Below are positions 7,797 to 17,256 of a stretch of DNA of 64,000 nt, in pieces. This stretch comes from Myxococcota bacterium (GTDB taxonomy: Bacteria; Myxococcota_A; UBA9160; SMWR01), in contig JAKVBI010000012.1 in the NCBI GenBank assembly GCA_022447545.1, positions 167,462 through 231,461 of the forward strand. The letters are read 5' to 3'. The notes under the pieces were generated by a model. It had not been told where the DNA came from, made no database searches, and worked only from the letters and a program-made list of their open reading frames with translations. The position numbers were made by a program, and so were the translations under genes. Numbering within the stretch: the first letter of the stretch is position 1; every line of letters begins with the position of its first letter.

Positions 7797-8732
7797 TCAC
7801 CCGGTCGGCGTCTCTTTGGACGCCAGCGCGTGTCCACGCGATGACGCCGCTTTTGCCTGTTCTTTCGAACCCGGCTGTTTCAGGACCACCTGGTCCTCGA
7901 ATCGAAGATCGATGACCGAGGCTTGTCGAACCTCGGGCAGTTTCGCGGCGAGCAGCAGACTGAGTTTCTCGAGTCGCGTGTTCAGGGTCTGAGGGTCGCC
8001 ATCGCCGAGCACGTAGCGACCCTGGAGCCCGGGCCATTCCAAGCTGAAGCCCTCGGGATCAGAGCGCTCCGAGAGGTGGATTTCGAAGCGTTCCGGCAAA
8101 CCGTGCTCTTGTGCCTGGGTGCGCAGGGCGAGGGCTCGGACGAGCCCGGTGTCGATCTGTCCGACTCCCAGGGGCCGCTGGGTATACAGGTGGGGCAGGG
8201 TCTCGAGGTCGTCGGGGCTGGCCTGTCCGTAAACGACCCCGGTGGCATCTACGAGCAAGCGGGTACCGTTTTTTGCGTGGACGACCTCGGCGGCTCGTCT
8301 TTCCGAGACCTCGATCAATAGCGCGCCCGAATGAAGCCACACCGCTCGGGCTGCGAGGAGGTGAGGTGCTTCGGCCACCCGGGCTGCGATGATGCTTGCC
8401 TTTGGGGAAAAGGCCGGCTCGCCCCACTCGAGCTCTGTCAGCGCCACTACGGCGGCGGGTGTCAGACGCTCGGTTCCGCGAACGTGGATCGCGTGGAGGG
8501 TCTGGGGTTCCAGGGCCATGCGCAGACCCGCTCCGAGCGGCGACGAGAAGGCGGCGCCCGCGCTCGTGAACAGCACCATGATCCCCAGCGCGTGGATGCG
8601 TCGGATGCCCGTCCGCTCGTGGCGCGAGCGGACCTTCTGGAGGTGGGTCAGAGCCCTCTTTCTGCGCGCCTGTGCACCCAACTCGACCCGGTTGGCTCGG
8701 GGTCTGCGGCCCGCGTGAGAGGTCCAGTTCAT
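7797..8732 (-). CDS. ftsQ: Cell division protein FtsQ
   Basis: This 311-residue bitopic protein has a basic cytoplasmic N-terminus (RRPRANR, ARRKRA), one transmembrane segment near residues 47-65 (ALGIMVLFTSAGAAF), then a POTRA-like domain starting at LHAIHVRGTERLTPAAV, followed by the beta domain. In the divisome it links FtsZ-associated proteins with FtsB/FtsL and the septal synthase. The ATG at 8732 overlaps the murB stop (ATGA) and has a GGGGGAGAG ribosome binding site. Sequence is divergent, as usual for FtsQ. The call rests on topology, the POTRA motif and position between murB and ftsA. No ddl lies between murB and ftsQ, unlike many dcw clusters. Confidence 0.92.
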   Translation of the reverse strand: MNWTSHAGRRPRANRVELGAQARRKRALTHLQKVRSRHERTGIRRIHALGIMVLFTSAGAAFSSPLGAGLRMALEPQTLHAIHVRGTERLTPAAVVALTELEWGEPAFSPKASIIAARVAEAPHLLAARAVWLHSGALLIEVSERRAAEVVHAKNGTRLLVDATGVVYGQASPDDLETLPHLYTQRPLGVGQIDTGLVRALALRTQAQEHGLPERFEIHLSERSDPEGFSLEWPGLQGRYVLGDGDPQTLNTRLEKLSLLLAAKLPEVRQASVIDLRFEDQVVLKQPGSKEQAKAASSRGHALASKETPTG

Positions 8733-9646
8733 GATCTCTCCCCCAGGATCTTGACCTCGGTTTCCAACCGCGTTCCCGTAGCTTCGAAGACGGCTTGGCG
8801 AGCCATTTCGATGAGAGAAAGAACGTCTGCCGCAGTTGCGCCACCGGTGTTGGCGATGAAATTTGCGTGCCGGGGGGAGATCTGAGCGCCCCCGACCCGA
8901 TGACCCTTGAGTCCCACCGATTCGATGAGACGACCCGCGTGGTCGCCGGGTGGGTTCTTGAAAACGGAACCGCACGATGGGACGTTCAGGGGCTGGGTTT
9001 CCGATCGGTGCTCCAGCATGCGCGAGACCTCTTCCCGGACCCGAGCTTTGGTGGAGATCTCGAAATCCAGCAGGGCAGACACAATGATCGAGCCGGGTGC
9101 GAGGCCGCTGAGCGTGCGGTAGGAGAAGTCCAGTTGTTCGCGCGGCACGTTGATGCTCGATCCAACCCTCGGATCCATGATCTCCAATTCGACGATTCGC
9201 TGTGAAATCTCCAGGTTCGGAATTCCCGCGTTCATCGCGATCCAGCCGCCCAACGTTCCGGGAATTCCAGCCCCGAATTCGAGCCCCGAGTAGCCCCGAT
9301 CGACACAGAATCGGGTGATTTGGCTGTGGGAGACGCCGGACTCTGCGTAAAAGGTCCGGGGGCCACGCTGCTCCATCACACGCATTCGGCTGAGTTGGAT
9401 GACCACGTGCTGTAGTCGGCCATCTCCTACCAGCGTGTTGAAGCCGGACCCCAGCACGGTGTGCGACACCTGGTGTTCGCGACACAGGGCCATGAGTTGG
9501 GAGAGTTCCTCGCGGTCGTCGGGTATGACCAGGGCATCGCTGGGGCCTCCGACACGAAGCGAGATGCAACGAGACATGGGCACGTCGAAAGTCACGCGAT
9601 CGCCGAAGCGTTCGGTCAGGGCTTCTCGAAACGCCGCCGAAATCAA
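8729..9646 (-). CDS. murB: UDP-N-acetylenolpyruvoylglucosamine reductase
   Basis: This 305-residue FAD enzyme reduces UDP-GlcNAc-enolpyruvate to UDP-MurNAc with NADPH. The FAD-binding PCMH domain shows SLRVGGPSDAL, GSGFNTLVGDG and GIPGTLGGWIAMNAG. The SYR motif appears in FSYRTLSG. The active-site serine segment is CGSVFKNPPGDHAG. The start is a TTG that overlaps the murC stop (TTGA) and follows an AGGAGAAG ribosome binding site. The stop overlaps the ftsQ start by four bases, which suggests translational coupling. Confidence 0.96.
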   Translation of the reverse strand: MISAAFREALTERFGDRVTFDVPMSRCISLRVGGPSDALVIPDDREELSQLMALCREHQVSHTVLGSGFNTLVGDGRLQHVVIQLSRMRVMEQRGPRTFYAESGVSHSQITRFCVDRGYSGLEFGAGIPGTLGGWIAMNAGIPNLEISQRIVELEIMDPRVGSSINVPREQLDFSYRTLSGLAPGSIIVSALLDFEISTKARVREEVSRMLEHRSETQPLNVPSCGSVFKNPPGDHAGRLIESVGLKGHRVGGAQISPRHANFIANTGGATAADVLSLIEMARQAVFEATGTRLETEVKILGERS

Positions 9647-11031
9647 TGCCGCTTCTCCTGCAGGCGTTCGAGCAACCTGCCGCCGAGGGTCGAGATGGTG
9701 CCCGCTCCCAACGTGATCACGAGGTCGCCAGGTCGAACCGCGTCGGCCATGGCCTCGAGGACTCCGTCGAGGTCTGCGACGTAGCTCATGCCGCGGTGCC
9801 CGTGAGCCCGGATGGCTTCGACGAGCTGCGCGGCGTTGATATCCGGGATCTCGTCTTCTCCGGCGGAATAGATCTGAGTCATGAAGACGAGGTCGGCATC
9901 GTTGAAAGCACTGGAAAACTCTTCCCAGAGGTCTCGTGTTCGGGTGAAGCGATGGGGCTGGAAGGCCACCAGGGTCCGACCGCTGTGGATGCTACGAGCT
10001 GCGCCTAGGGTGGCGCGGATTTCTGCGGGGTGGTGGCCGTAGTCGTCCACGATCCGAATCCCGTCGATCTCTCCCACGGTTTCGAATCTCCTCTCGATCC
10101 CCATGAAGTCTGCGACCGCACTGGCGGCGACTTCGAAGGAGACCTCGAGTTCCAGCGCGACGGTGAGCGTTGCCAGGCAGTTGAGCACGTTGTGTCGTCC
10201 GGGCAGGGGGAGTTGTACGCGGCCGAGCTCCTCTCCGCGCTTGTGTACGGAGAAGGTCATCCCCGTGCCTCCCCACTCGACATCCACTGCGCGCAGGTCG
10301 GCCTGGGACGAAAAGCCATAGGTCACGGTCCGGCGCGCCATTTCAGGCAGGATCGATTGGACTCCTGGGTGGTCGAGACACAACACGGACAAGCCCCAGA
10401 ATGGAATTCGATTGGCAAAGGCGATGAAGGCATCTCGCAGAGCGTCGAAGGAGCCGTAGTGGTCGAGGTGTTCGGGGTCGATGTTCGTGATCACGGCGAT
10501 GACCGGCGCGAGGCGCAGAAAAGAACCATCGCTCTCATCGGCTTCAGCGATCAGCAGGTTCCCCGAGCCGAGACGGGCACCGCTGATGGCACCGCTCGGA
10601 GCGAGGACACGTCCGCCAATTACAGAAGTCGGGTCGAGCCCCGCTCGATCGAGTACGTGCGCGATGAGCGAGGTCGTCGTGGTCTTGCCGTGGCTCCCGG
10701 CAACGGCGATTCCCTCCTTTAGCCGCATGAGTTCGGCAAGCATTTCGGCGCGCGGAATGGCGGTGATGTTTCGCCTCTCGGCTTCGCGCAGTTCCGGGTT
10801 CGAGGCTCGAATGGCCGAGGAATAGACGACCACGTCCGCATCGCCCACATTTTCGACGCTGTGCCCTACAGAGACCTGGATTCCGAGGCTCCTTAGACGC
10901 TCGACTGCGGGCCCATCGTTCAGATCCGAACCCGTGACATGATAATTCTGGTTGGCCAGCAATTCGGCAATTCCCGACATGCCGACCCCTCCGGCTCCGA
11001 CAAAGTGAATGCGTCTGATACGGCGATACAT
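9643..11031 (-). CDS. murC: UDP-N-acetylmuramate--L-alanine ligase
   Basis: This 462-residue Mur ligase adds L-Ala to UDP-MurNAc in the cytoplasm. The N-terminal Rossmann domain starts IHFVGAGGVGMSGIAE, the MurC signature. The ATP-binding loop is VAGSHGKTTTTSLI, the central domain has NIDPEHLDHYGSF, and the C-terminal domain has DDYGHHPAEIRATL. The ATG follows a GAAGAGG ribosome binding site. It sits 10 bases after murG, the only small gap in the otherwise overlapping run from rsmH to ftsQ. Confidence 0.98.
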   Translation of the reverse strand: MYRRIRRIHFVGAGGVGMSGIAELLANQNYHVTGSDLNDGPAVERLRSLGIQVSVGHSVENVGDADVVVYSSAIRASNPELREAERRNITAIPRAEMLAELMRLKEGIAVAGSHGKTTTTSLIAHVLDRAGLDPTSVIGGRVLAPSGAISGARLGSGNLLIAEADESDGSFLRLAPVIAVITNIDPEHLDHYGSFDALRDAFIAFANRIPFWGLSVLCLDHPGVQSILPEMARRTVTYGFSSQADLRAVDVEWGGTGMTFSVHKRGEELGRVQLPLPGRHNVLNCLATLTVALELEVSFEVAASAVADFMGIERRFETVGEIDGIRIVDDYGHHPAEIRATLGAARSIHSGRTLVAFQPHRFTRTRDLWEEFSSAFNDADLVFMTQIYSAGEDEIPDINAAQLVEAIRAHGHRGMSYVADLDGVLEAMADAVRPGDLVITLGAGTISTLGGRLLERLQEKRH

Positions 11032-11041
11032 GGCGGCCTCT

Positions 11042-12175
11042 TCAGGTCTCGCGTCCGTCTGCTCGCAGCAGGGACGCGCACTCGTTCACCAGATCCTCGG
11101 TTGCGTTGGGACGGGCCAGCGCCAATGCGCTCGTGCTCATGGAGTGGAGGGTTTCCGCAGCTCCAGGGTCCCCGCTCAGTCGTTCCAATTCCCGCACCAG
11201 AAGCTCACCGTCCAGGGTTTTCGGATCCAACACCCAGGCAGCGCCCGATTTCGCCAGGCTTGACGCATTGGCGGCCTGGTGGTCGTCTGCTGCGAAGGGG
11301 TAGGGGACGAGCAGGGCCGGCAGACCGGCCAGAGCAAGCTCTGCGACGGTGAGTGCACCTGAGCGACACAGACCGAGATCCGCCCATGCATATCGGCGAG
11401 GCATGTCGGGTTCGAAGGCCACGACTTCCGCCTGGATTCCGTTTTTCTCGTAGGCCTGGGCCACTCGTTCGCGATCTGCTTCGCCGGTCTGGTGCACGAT
11501 TTCCAGGCTTGCGCCGTCGAGTTGCTCGGCGGCTGTCATCATCGCCTCGTTGATTTGTCGTGCACCCTGGCTCCCCCCAAATACGAGCAGGCGAAGGGGA
11601 GCAGAGAATCTCCGCCTCTGCGTGGGATCGCGAAATGACCTCAGGAGGTTGCCGCGCAGCGGGATCCCACTGTCGATCGCTCGGCTTCGGGCGCCACTCT
11701 CGTCGAAAGCCTTTGCTGCCTGTTCGAATTGTACGAACACCCGGCGAGCGATTCGAGCTGCCAACCGGTTGGCTCTGCCGGGAATGGCATTGGGTTCCAG
11801 GACGGTGACGGGTACGCGCCGCGCAGCGGCGGCCAGAACGGCAGGAACGGACGCGTAGCCTCCCACCGAGATCACCATCACGGCGTTACGTCGTCCCAGA
11901 AGTTTCCAGGCTCGGTAGCTCGCTGGAATCAGCCCTGCGATGGAAGCCAGCCTCTGCAACGCCCCCTGTCCCATCAATTGTCTGGAGGGTAGGGCCACCA
12001 GCTCGAAGCCTGCATCGGGTACGAGGCGGGTCTCCAGGCCGTGTTCGGATCCGAGAATCAGGACCTCTTCGCCCTGTTCCGTGAGGTGCTCGGCGATGGC
12101 GAGGGCGGGAGTGACGTGCCCGCCGGTTCCCCCACCGGCGATGACCCAGGTTCCGCGCGAGGGTGTCTTCGTCAA
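11042..12175 (-). CDS. murG: UDP-GlcNAc:undecaprenyl-PP-MurNAc-pentapeptide GlcNAc transferase
   Basis: This 377-residue GT-B glycosyltransferase makes lipid II from lipid I on the inner face of the membrane. Family motifs are GGGTGGHVTPALAIAEHL at the N-terminus, LEPNAIPGRANR, GGSQGARQIN and the UDP-GlcNAc site CRSGALTVAEL. The start is a TTG overlapping the ftsW stop (TTGA). The in-frame sequence further upstream is ftsW in another frame. The length fits the family (about 355-380). Confidence 0.97.
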   Translation of the reverse strand: MTKTPSRGTWVIAGGGTGGHVTPALAIAEHLTEQGEEVLILGSEHGLETRLVPDAGFELVALPSRQLMGQGALQRLASIAGLIPASYRAWKLLGRRNAVMVISVGGYASVPAVLAAAARRVPVTVLEPNAIPGRANRLAARIARRVFVQFEQAAKAFDESGARSRAIDSGIPLRGNLLRSFRDPTQRRRFSAPLRLLVFGGSQGARQINEAMMTAAEQLDGASLEIVHQTGEADRERVAQAYEKNGIQAEVVAFEPDMPRRYAWADLGLCRSGALTVAELALAGLPALLVPYPFAADDHQAANASSLAKSGAAWVLDPKTLDGELLVRELERLSGDPGAAETLHSMSTSALALARPNATEDLVNECASLLRADGRET

Positions 12176-13413
12176 CTTGCCCCCATTCCACTGAGGCCCT
12201 GGGGTGCACGACGGCGTGTGATGGCGACCGATCCATCGCTCGCACCCGTGCGTAGGAGCACTCCCACTGCGATTCCACAGATCAGGAGAGAGGTTCTTCC
12301 GTAGGAGAGCATGGGCAGTGTGAATCCCGTGGTCGGGAGCATTCCCATGACCACCGCCGCGTTCACAGAGGCAGGAATCACCAACAAGCTCGTCATGCCC
12401 AGGGCGATCAGGGCGGCATGCCGGTCTGGACAACGCGACGCAATCCGCAGGCCCGCCACCCCCAATGCCGTAAAAGCACCCAACACCAGCAGGACACCTG
12501 CCAGCCCGAGTTCTTCCGCAACGGTCGAGAGGATGAAGTCGGTATGCGCTTCGGGCAGGAAGCCCAGTTTCTGCCTCCCATCGCCCAGGCCGACACCGAA
12601 ACTGCCCCCTCGGCCGAAGGCGACGAAGGATTGCACGAGTTGGAAACCCTCGTCACCGGCGCGCTCCCATGGTTCGAGGAAGCCCGTCACACGCCGTCGT
12701 GCGTAGGCGTTGAAGTAGACAAAGGCTGAAACTCCGCCTGCGGCGACGAGTCCCGGCATCAGTAACGGACGCAGCGGCGCACCCGCGGCGAAGACGAGGA
12801 CGGCCACGATCGATACGAGAAGGGCTGCATTGCCGAGGTCCGGTTGGGCGAGCAGGAGCAGGGCGGGGATTGCCGTGATCATCGCGATCTGTCGGATCTG
12901 TTCCGTCGAGACCCCTGTGTTGCCAGGGGGGGCGGCTAGCAGCCGAGCCGCGATGATCACCGTGGACAATTTGACGAATTCGGCGGGCTGGAAACGCAAA
13001 CCGGTTCCAGGGATCTCCAGCCAGCGAACCGAGCCATTCACCTCCACACCCACTACGAGAGTCAGCGCCAGCATGAGCGCGCCACTCACCCACGCCACGG
13101 GTGCGACGCGACGCCAGAATACGGTGGGCATCCGGAAGGTGATGTAGGCCAAGATCGCTGCAAGTCCCACGGCTCCCGCGTGCCGAAGGAAGTAGGGGGG
13201 GATCACGCCGCTGTCCGAGGGGTCAGCGGTGGTGCTGAAGATCATCATCATCCCGATGCTCACGAGAATGGCTGTGGCGGTGAGCACACCGCCGTCGGGA
13301 GATCCGGCCCGCATGTTTGAGGGGCGCTTTCCGCTCCGAGGCGGTCCCTGGGTTGCCGAAACGGGTCGCCGGTTGCGTGTCCTCCACTTGCGGGATCGGA
13401 TCTGGAGGCTCAT
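12172..13413 (-). CDS. ftsW: Septal peptidoglycan glycosyltransferase FtsW (SEDS)
   Basis: This 413-residue polytopic SEDS protein polymerises lipid II at the septum with FtsI. A basic N-terminus of about 45 residues is followed by about ten membrane spans. Typical segments are GSVRWLEIPGTGLRFQPAEFVKL (quoted in part: FQPAEFVKL), AQPDLGNAALL, EAHTDFILSTVAEELGL with the catalytic-region acidic residues, and LPMLSYGRTSLL near the end. In most FtsW/RodA the last motif reads SYGGSS; here it is SYGRTS. The ATG follows GAGGAGG and overlaps the murD stop (ATGA). Confidence 0.97.
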   Translation of the reverse strand: MSLQIRSRKWRTRNRRPVSATQGPPRSGKRPSNMRAGSPDGGVLTATAILVSIGMMMIFSTTADPSDSGVIPPYFLRHAGAVGLAAILAYITFRMPTVFWRRVAPVAWVSGALMLALTLVVGVEVNGSVRWLEIPGTGLRFQPAEFVKLSTVIIAARLLAAPPGNTGVSTEQIRQIAMITAIPALLLLAQPDLGNAALLVSIVAVLVFAAGAPLRPLLMPGLVAAGGVSAFVYFNAYARRRVTGFLEPWERAGDEGFQLVQSFVAFGRGGSFGVGLGDGRQKLGFLPEAHTDFILSTVAEELGLAGVLLVLGAFTALGVAGLRIASRCPDRHAALIALGMTSLLVIPASVNAAVVMGMLPTTGFTLPMLSYGRTSLLICGIAVGVLLRTGASDGSVAITRRRAPQGLSGMGAS

Positions 13414-14759
13414 TGCTGTGCCTCCTCGCCGAGCTGCTCCACGGATTTGCAGAAGCGTTCCCCGCGCGCCGCGAAGTCTCGAAACTGATCTTGGCTGGCG
13501 CAGGCCGGGGCCAGCAGCACCACGTCCCCGGCTTGTGCGAGGCGAGCCGCTTCGCGGACCGCCTCGTCGAGGGAATCGGCGCGTCGCACGTCTACCTGGT
13601 CTGTCAGTGCATGAGAAAGGGTCTCCGCGCTCTCTCCGATCAGGATTGCGGTTCGGACGCGCTCGCTGGCCACCCGGGCCAGCGGTTCGAAGTCGAGTCC
13701 CTTGTCGCGCCCTCCGGCGATCCAGATTACGGGCCGTTCCCAACTCGCGAGGGAACGGAGTGCAGCTCCCGGGTTGGTCGCCTTGGAGTCGTTGACGAAG
13801 GTCACATCTCCCAAAACCTTCACTGTCTGGGCTCGGTGGGGCAGGCCTTCGAAGGTGGCGAGAGCCGCCGCGGCACTTTGGACATCCGCACCGGCCGCGA
13901 AGGCAGCGGTCAGTGCCGCCGTGACGTTTTCGCGGTTGTGGGCTCCCGAGAGGCGAGATCCATCGGTGGAGACCCGAAGAGGTTCCGCCTGGCCGAGCCA
14001 AGCGGGAGGGCGCAGGATCCAGTGGCCGGCATCGCACCAGGCGCCTTCGGGAAGAGCCTCTCGGGTGCTGAAGGCGAGGACCCGGCCTGGGGCGTCCCCC
14101 GCCATGGACCGGATCGTGGGATCGTCGAAGTTGAGAATCGCAATGTCTTCTCTCGTTTGGCCCGTAAGAATGCGCGCCTTGGCGCTGGCGTATTCTTCGA
14201 AGCTTCCGTGCCGATCCAGGTGGTCCGGGGTGATGTTGAGGATCACAGCAACTCGGGGGCGGAAAGATTCCGTGGATTCGAGTTGGAAGGACGAAACCTC
14301 GAGGATGGCCAGATCGAGAGGCTTGCCGACCAGGTCGAGGGCTGGAAGGCCCACGTTTCCCGCCGCTTTGACCCGCATCCCAGAGGCTCGAAGCATGGCT
14401 TCCAGAACCGTCACCGTTGTGGTCTTTCCGTTGGTTCCCGTCACCGCGACGATAGGGACCTCGAGTGCCCGGAACGCCAGTTCGATGTCTCCCCAGGCCC
14501 GTCGAGCGCGTGCCTCGTAGGCTTCGCGGGGAACACCGGGGCTCGGGACCACGAGGTCGAAGTTTGCCGGGTCGGGGAATTCGTCTCCCGTCACGATTTC
14601 CAGGGACGAAGGGAGCTCGTCCAGGCCCTCGATCTCGTTCCGATCCCGCTCGTCTGCAGCGACGACCTGGGCGCCGCGCTGTGCGCAAAAGCGCGCCGCG
14701 CTGCGGCCCGAGATACCGAGGCCGAGGATGAGCACGCTCTGTCCTCCAAGCGCCAACAT
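13410..14759 (-). CDS. murD: UDP-MurNAc-L-alanine--D-glutamate ligase
   Basis: This 449-residue Mur ligase adds D-Glu to UDP-MurNAc-L-Ala. The N-terminal dinucleotide-like fold begins SVLILGLGISGRSAARF, the P-loop is VTGTNGKTTTVTVL, and the central NITPDHLDRHGSFEEY and C-terminal DSKATNPGAALRSL motifs are as in the family. The ATG at 14759 shares a base with the mraY stop (TGATG). In-frame codons upstream belong to mraY in another frame. Confidence 0.98.
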   Translation of the reverse strand: MLALGGQSVLILGLGISGRSAARFCAQRGAQVVAADERDRNEIEGLDELPSSLEIVTGDEFPDPANFDLVVPSPGVPREAYEARARRAWGDIELAFRALEVPIVAVTGTNGKTTTVTVLEAMLRASGMRVKAAGNVGLPALDLVGKPLDLAILEVSSFQLESTESFRPRVAVILNITPDHLDRHGSFEEYASAKARILTGQTREDIAILNFDDPTIRSMAGDAPGRVLAFSTREALPEGAWCDAGHWILRPPAWLGQAEPLRVSTDGSRLSGAHNRENVTAALTAAFAAGADVQSAAAALATFEGLPHRAQTVKVLGDVTFVNDSKATNPGAALRSLASWERPVIWIAGGRDKGLDFEPLARVASERVRTAILIGESAETLSHALTDQVDVRRADSLDEAVREAARLAQAGDVVLLAPACASQDQFRDFAARGERFCKSVEQLGEEAQQ

Positions 14760-15832
14760 CAGCGCAGCTTCAGGGAGGACAGGGCCAGCAGGCCGAGAAT
14801 GATGGAGATGATCCAGAATCGCACCACGATCTTCTGCTCGGGCCACCCGAGCTTTTCGAAGTGATGATGGATGGGCGCCATCAGGAACACGCGCTTGCCC
14901 GTCAACTTGAAGGAAGCCACCTGCACGATTACCGAGAGTGTCTCCATGACGAAGACGCCTCCCACGACTGCCAATAGGAATTCCTGGCGAATCAGGACTG
15001 CAATGGTGCCCAGGGCACCTCCGAGGGCCAGGGACCCCACGTCACCCATGAATAACTGGGCCGGTGAGGCGTTGAACCAGAGGAATCCCAGTCCGCCTCC
15101 AATCAGCGCCCCGCAGAAGATTGCGAGCTGTCCGGCCCCCGGGACGGATTTGATGGCGAGATAGTCGGCGATCCCCGTGTGTCCAGCCGCATAGGAAAGC
15201 AGCAGGAATGTGCCCGCGGCGATCATCACCGGGCCGATGGCCAGACCGTCGAGGCCGTCCGTCAGGTTCACCGCGTTGCTGGTGGCGACGATGATGAATG
15301 TCGCCACGGGAATGTAGAACCAACCCAGGTGCGGAGTGAAATTCTTGAAGAACGGAACGGCTAGGATGGCATCGAAATTCGGATCGTTGTAGATGGCCAC
15401 TGCGACGAGGAACGCAATGGTCGTCTGCCAGAATAATTTCGTTCGGCCCGAGATTCCCGCTGAGCTCGAGTGACGCACTTTCGCGTAGTCGTCGATGAAA
15501 CCCAGGATGCCGTAGGCCACGGTGACGCCGATCACCGTCCATACGAAGGGGTTGTCGAGGTTCGACCAGAGGAGCACAGAGACCAGGAGTGAGAGGAGGA
15601 TCAGCAGCCCACCCATCGTGGGCGTTCCCTCCTTGGCCTGGTGATCCGGGCCGATTTCGCGAATCGGCTGGCCGACCCGAAGGCGGGCCAGAAAACGGAT
15701 GAGGATCGGACCGACGAGGAAGGCGATGAACAAGGCCGTCAACGTGGCGGCGCCGGTCCGGAAGGTGATGTAGCGGAAGACGTTGAACCCGGGAAATTCG
15801 GCGGCCAGGGGATACAACAGGTGATAGAACAT
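14759..15832 (-). CDS. mraY: Phospho-N-acetylmuramoyl-pentapeptide transferase
   Basis: This 357-residue integral membrane enzyme makes lipid I from UDP-MurNAc-pentapeptide and undecaprenyl phosphate. About ten hydrophobic spans are visible. Signature motifs include KEGTPTMGGLL, the Mg-binding FIDDYAK, NAVNLTDGLDGLA, and the HHHFEKLGW cluster near the C-terminus. Length matches E. coli MraY (360). The ATG shares one base with the murF stop and follows GGGAAGG. Confidence 0.98.
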   Translation of the reverse strand: MFYHLLYPLAAEFPGFNVFRYITFRTGAATLTALFIAFLVGPILIRFLARLRVGQPIREIGPDHQAKEGTPTMGGLLILLSLLVSVLLWSNLDNPFVWTVIGVTVAYGILGFIDDYAKVRHSSSAGISGRTKLFWQTTIAFLVAVAIYNDPNFDAILAVPFFKNFTPHLGWFYIPVATFIIVATSNAVNLTDGLDGLAIGPVMIAAGTFLLLSYAAGHTGIADYLAIKSVPGAGQLAIFCGALIGGGLGFLWFNASPAQLFMGDVGSLALGGALGTIAVLIRQEFLLAVVGGVFVMETLSVIVQVASFKLTGKRVFLMAPIHHHFEKLGWPEQKIVVRFWIISIILGLLALSSLKLR

Positions 15833-17256
15833 CAGTCGGCCTTCCCATCGACGAGGTTGTGGACCACTCGCTCCATGCGCGCGCTGCGGGATCCCTTGAC
15901 GAGTACCGCAGTTCCACCGATCAGCAGTTCTTTCACGTGTTCGGAGGCTTGCTCGCAAGTTGAAAATTCCAGGGCCCGGGCCACGGGGAGTCCTCCATCC
16001 ACAGCGCCCCGAACCACGTGGTGGGAACGGCTGCCGACCGCCACCACGTAGTTGATTCCCAGGTCCGCGGCGTGGTTTCCGATGTCGTAGTGGGCGGAAT
16101 CTGCGAGATCTCCGAGTTCCCCCATCTCTCCGAGCACGGCGATACGTTGCGTTTGGTCTGGCAATTCCACCAGGGCGCGGAGTGCGTTGTCGACCGACTG
16201 CGGGTTCGCATTGTAGGTGTCGTCGATCACAATCACGTCGCCGGGCAGGTCAATGCGGACCAGTCGGCCTGGCACCGGTTGGTAGGCGGCGAGTCCCTCT
16301 TTCACCTCTTCGAGGGTGGCCCCCGCAGCGAGGGCCGCGGCGCCGGCGGCCAGAGCGTTGATGACCGTCGCCTCCCCCATGCCTGCAACTGAGATGTCGC
16401 ATTCTCCGGTCGGAGCGATCAGTCCGAACTGGATGCGCCCCCCGGGTGCGGCTGCGACGCCCTCGGCTCGCACTTCGGCAGCAGCAGAGTGTCCGAAGCG
16501 TAGTATCCGGGCAGCGGTTCGCTTGGCTTGGTCTTCCATTCTCGGGTCGTCTGCATTCACGACCGCCGTGCCGTGAGCGGGCAGGGCGGCTACGAGGTCG
16601 CCCTTCTCTCGGGCAATCTCCTCGCGGGAGCCGAGGTTTTCCAGGTGAGCCGTTCCGATGTTGGTGATCACACCGACATCAGGGCGAGCGATCTCGGCGA
16701 GTTCTGCGATTTCACCTCGGTGGTTCATTCCGAGTTCCACCACCGCGAAGTGGTCGCTTGGTCGACGTCGAAGCAATGTGAGGGGCAGGCCGAAATGGTT
16801 GTTGAGGTTCCCTTCGTTGCGAAGGCACGGTGCTCGGCGCGAGAGAATGGATGCACACATCTCCTTGGTGGTGGTCTTTCCGTTACTGCCCGTGATGGCC
16901 ACGACCGGTGCGTCGAATCCAGAGCGGTGGCCGGCTCCCAACGCTCCCAATGCCGCCGTGGTATTGGAAACTTCGATGGTGACGTGGCCGAGGGCGGTCG
17001 AGGGCGTCGTGAGGTCTCTCCCAGGTTCCACCATCAGCCCGCTTGCGCCGTTGGAGAGAGCCGTGTCCAGGAAGGTGTGGGCGTCGTGGACCTCGCCGAC
17101 GATGGCGACGAAGAGCATGCCCGGGGCCACGGTACGGGTGTCGATCGAGACACCGGAGAAGAGGGTCTCCCGGTCACCCCGGAGGAGGGTGCCCTGAGTC
17201 CACCGAAGGGCCTGGTCGGCCGAAAACGGAACGAATTCCGTGTGGGACCGACTCAT
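15832..17256 (-). CDS. murF: UDP-MurNAc-tripeptide--D-alanyl-D-alanine ligase
   Basis: This 474-residue ligase attaches the D-Ala-D-Ala dipeptide. The family layout is intact: an N-terminal UDP-binding domain (SIDTRTVAPGMLFVAI), the P-loop ITGSNGKTTTKEM, NIGTAHLENLGS in the central domain, and DDTYNANPQSVDNAL at the start of the C-terminal domain. The ATG overlaps the murE stop and follows GAGGTGG. The ligase that would supply D-Ala-D-Ala (Ddl) is not in this cluster. Confidence 0.98.
   Translation of the reverse strand: MSRSHTEFVPFSADQALRWTQGTLLRGDRETLFSGVSIDTRTVAPGMLFVAIVGEVHDAHTFLDTALSNGASGLMVEPGRDLTTPSTALGHVTIEVSNTTAALGALGAGHRSGFDAPVVAITGSNGKTTTKEMCASILSRRAPCLRNEGNLNNHFGLPLTLLRRRPSDHFAVVELGMNHRGEIAELAEIARPDVGVITNIGTAHLENLGSREEIAREKGDLVAALPAHGTAVVNADDPRMEDQAKRTAARILRFGHSAAAEVRAEGVAAAPGGRIQFGLIAPTGECDISVAGMGEATVINALAAGAAALAAGATLEEVKEGLAAYQPVPGRLVRIDLPGDVIVIDDTYNANPQSVDNALRALVELPDQTQRIAVLGEMGELGDLADSAHYDIGNHAADLGINYVVAVGSRSHHVVRGAVDGGLPVARALEFSTCEQASEHVKELLIGGTAVLVKGSRSARMERVVHNLVDGKAD

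Noticed and set aside
8733-9569. Apparent extension of ftsQ upstream into murB
   Set aside because: It is murB read out of frame. The ftsQ ATG overlaps the murB stop and has a strong ribosome binding site.
13414-14688. Apparent N-terminal extension of ftsW by over 400 codons
   Set aside because: The in-frame sequence upstream of 13413 is murD read in another frame; a good ribosome binding site marks the true ATG.
13317-14864. 515-codon plus-strand frame opposite murD
   Set aside because: Antisense shadow of murD; low-complexity Arg/Gly-rich translation and no ribosome binding site.
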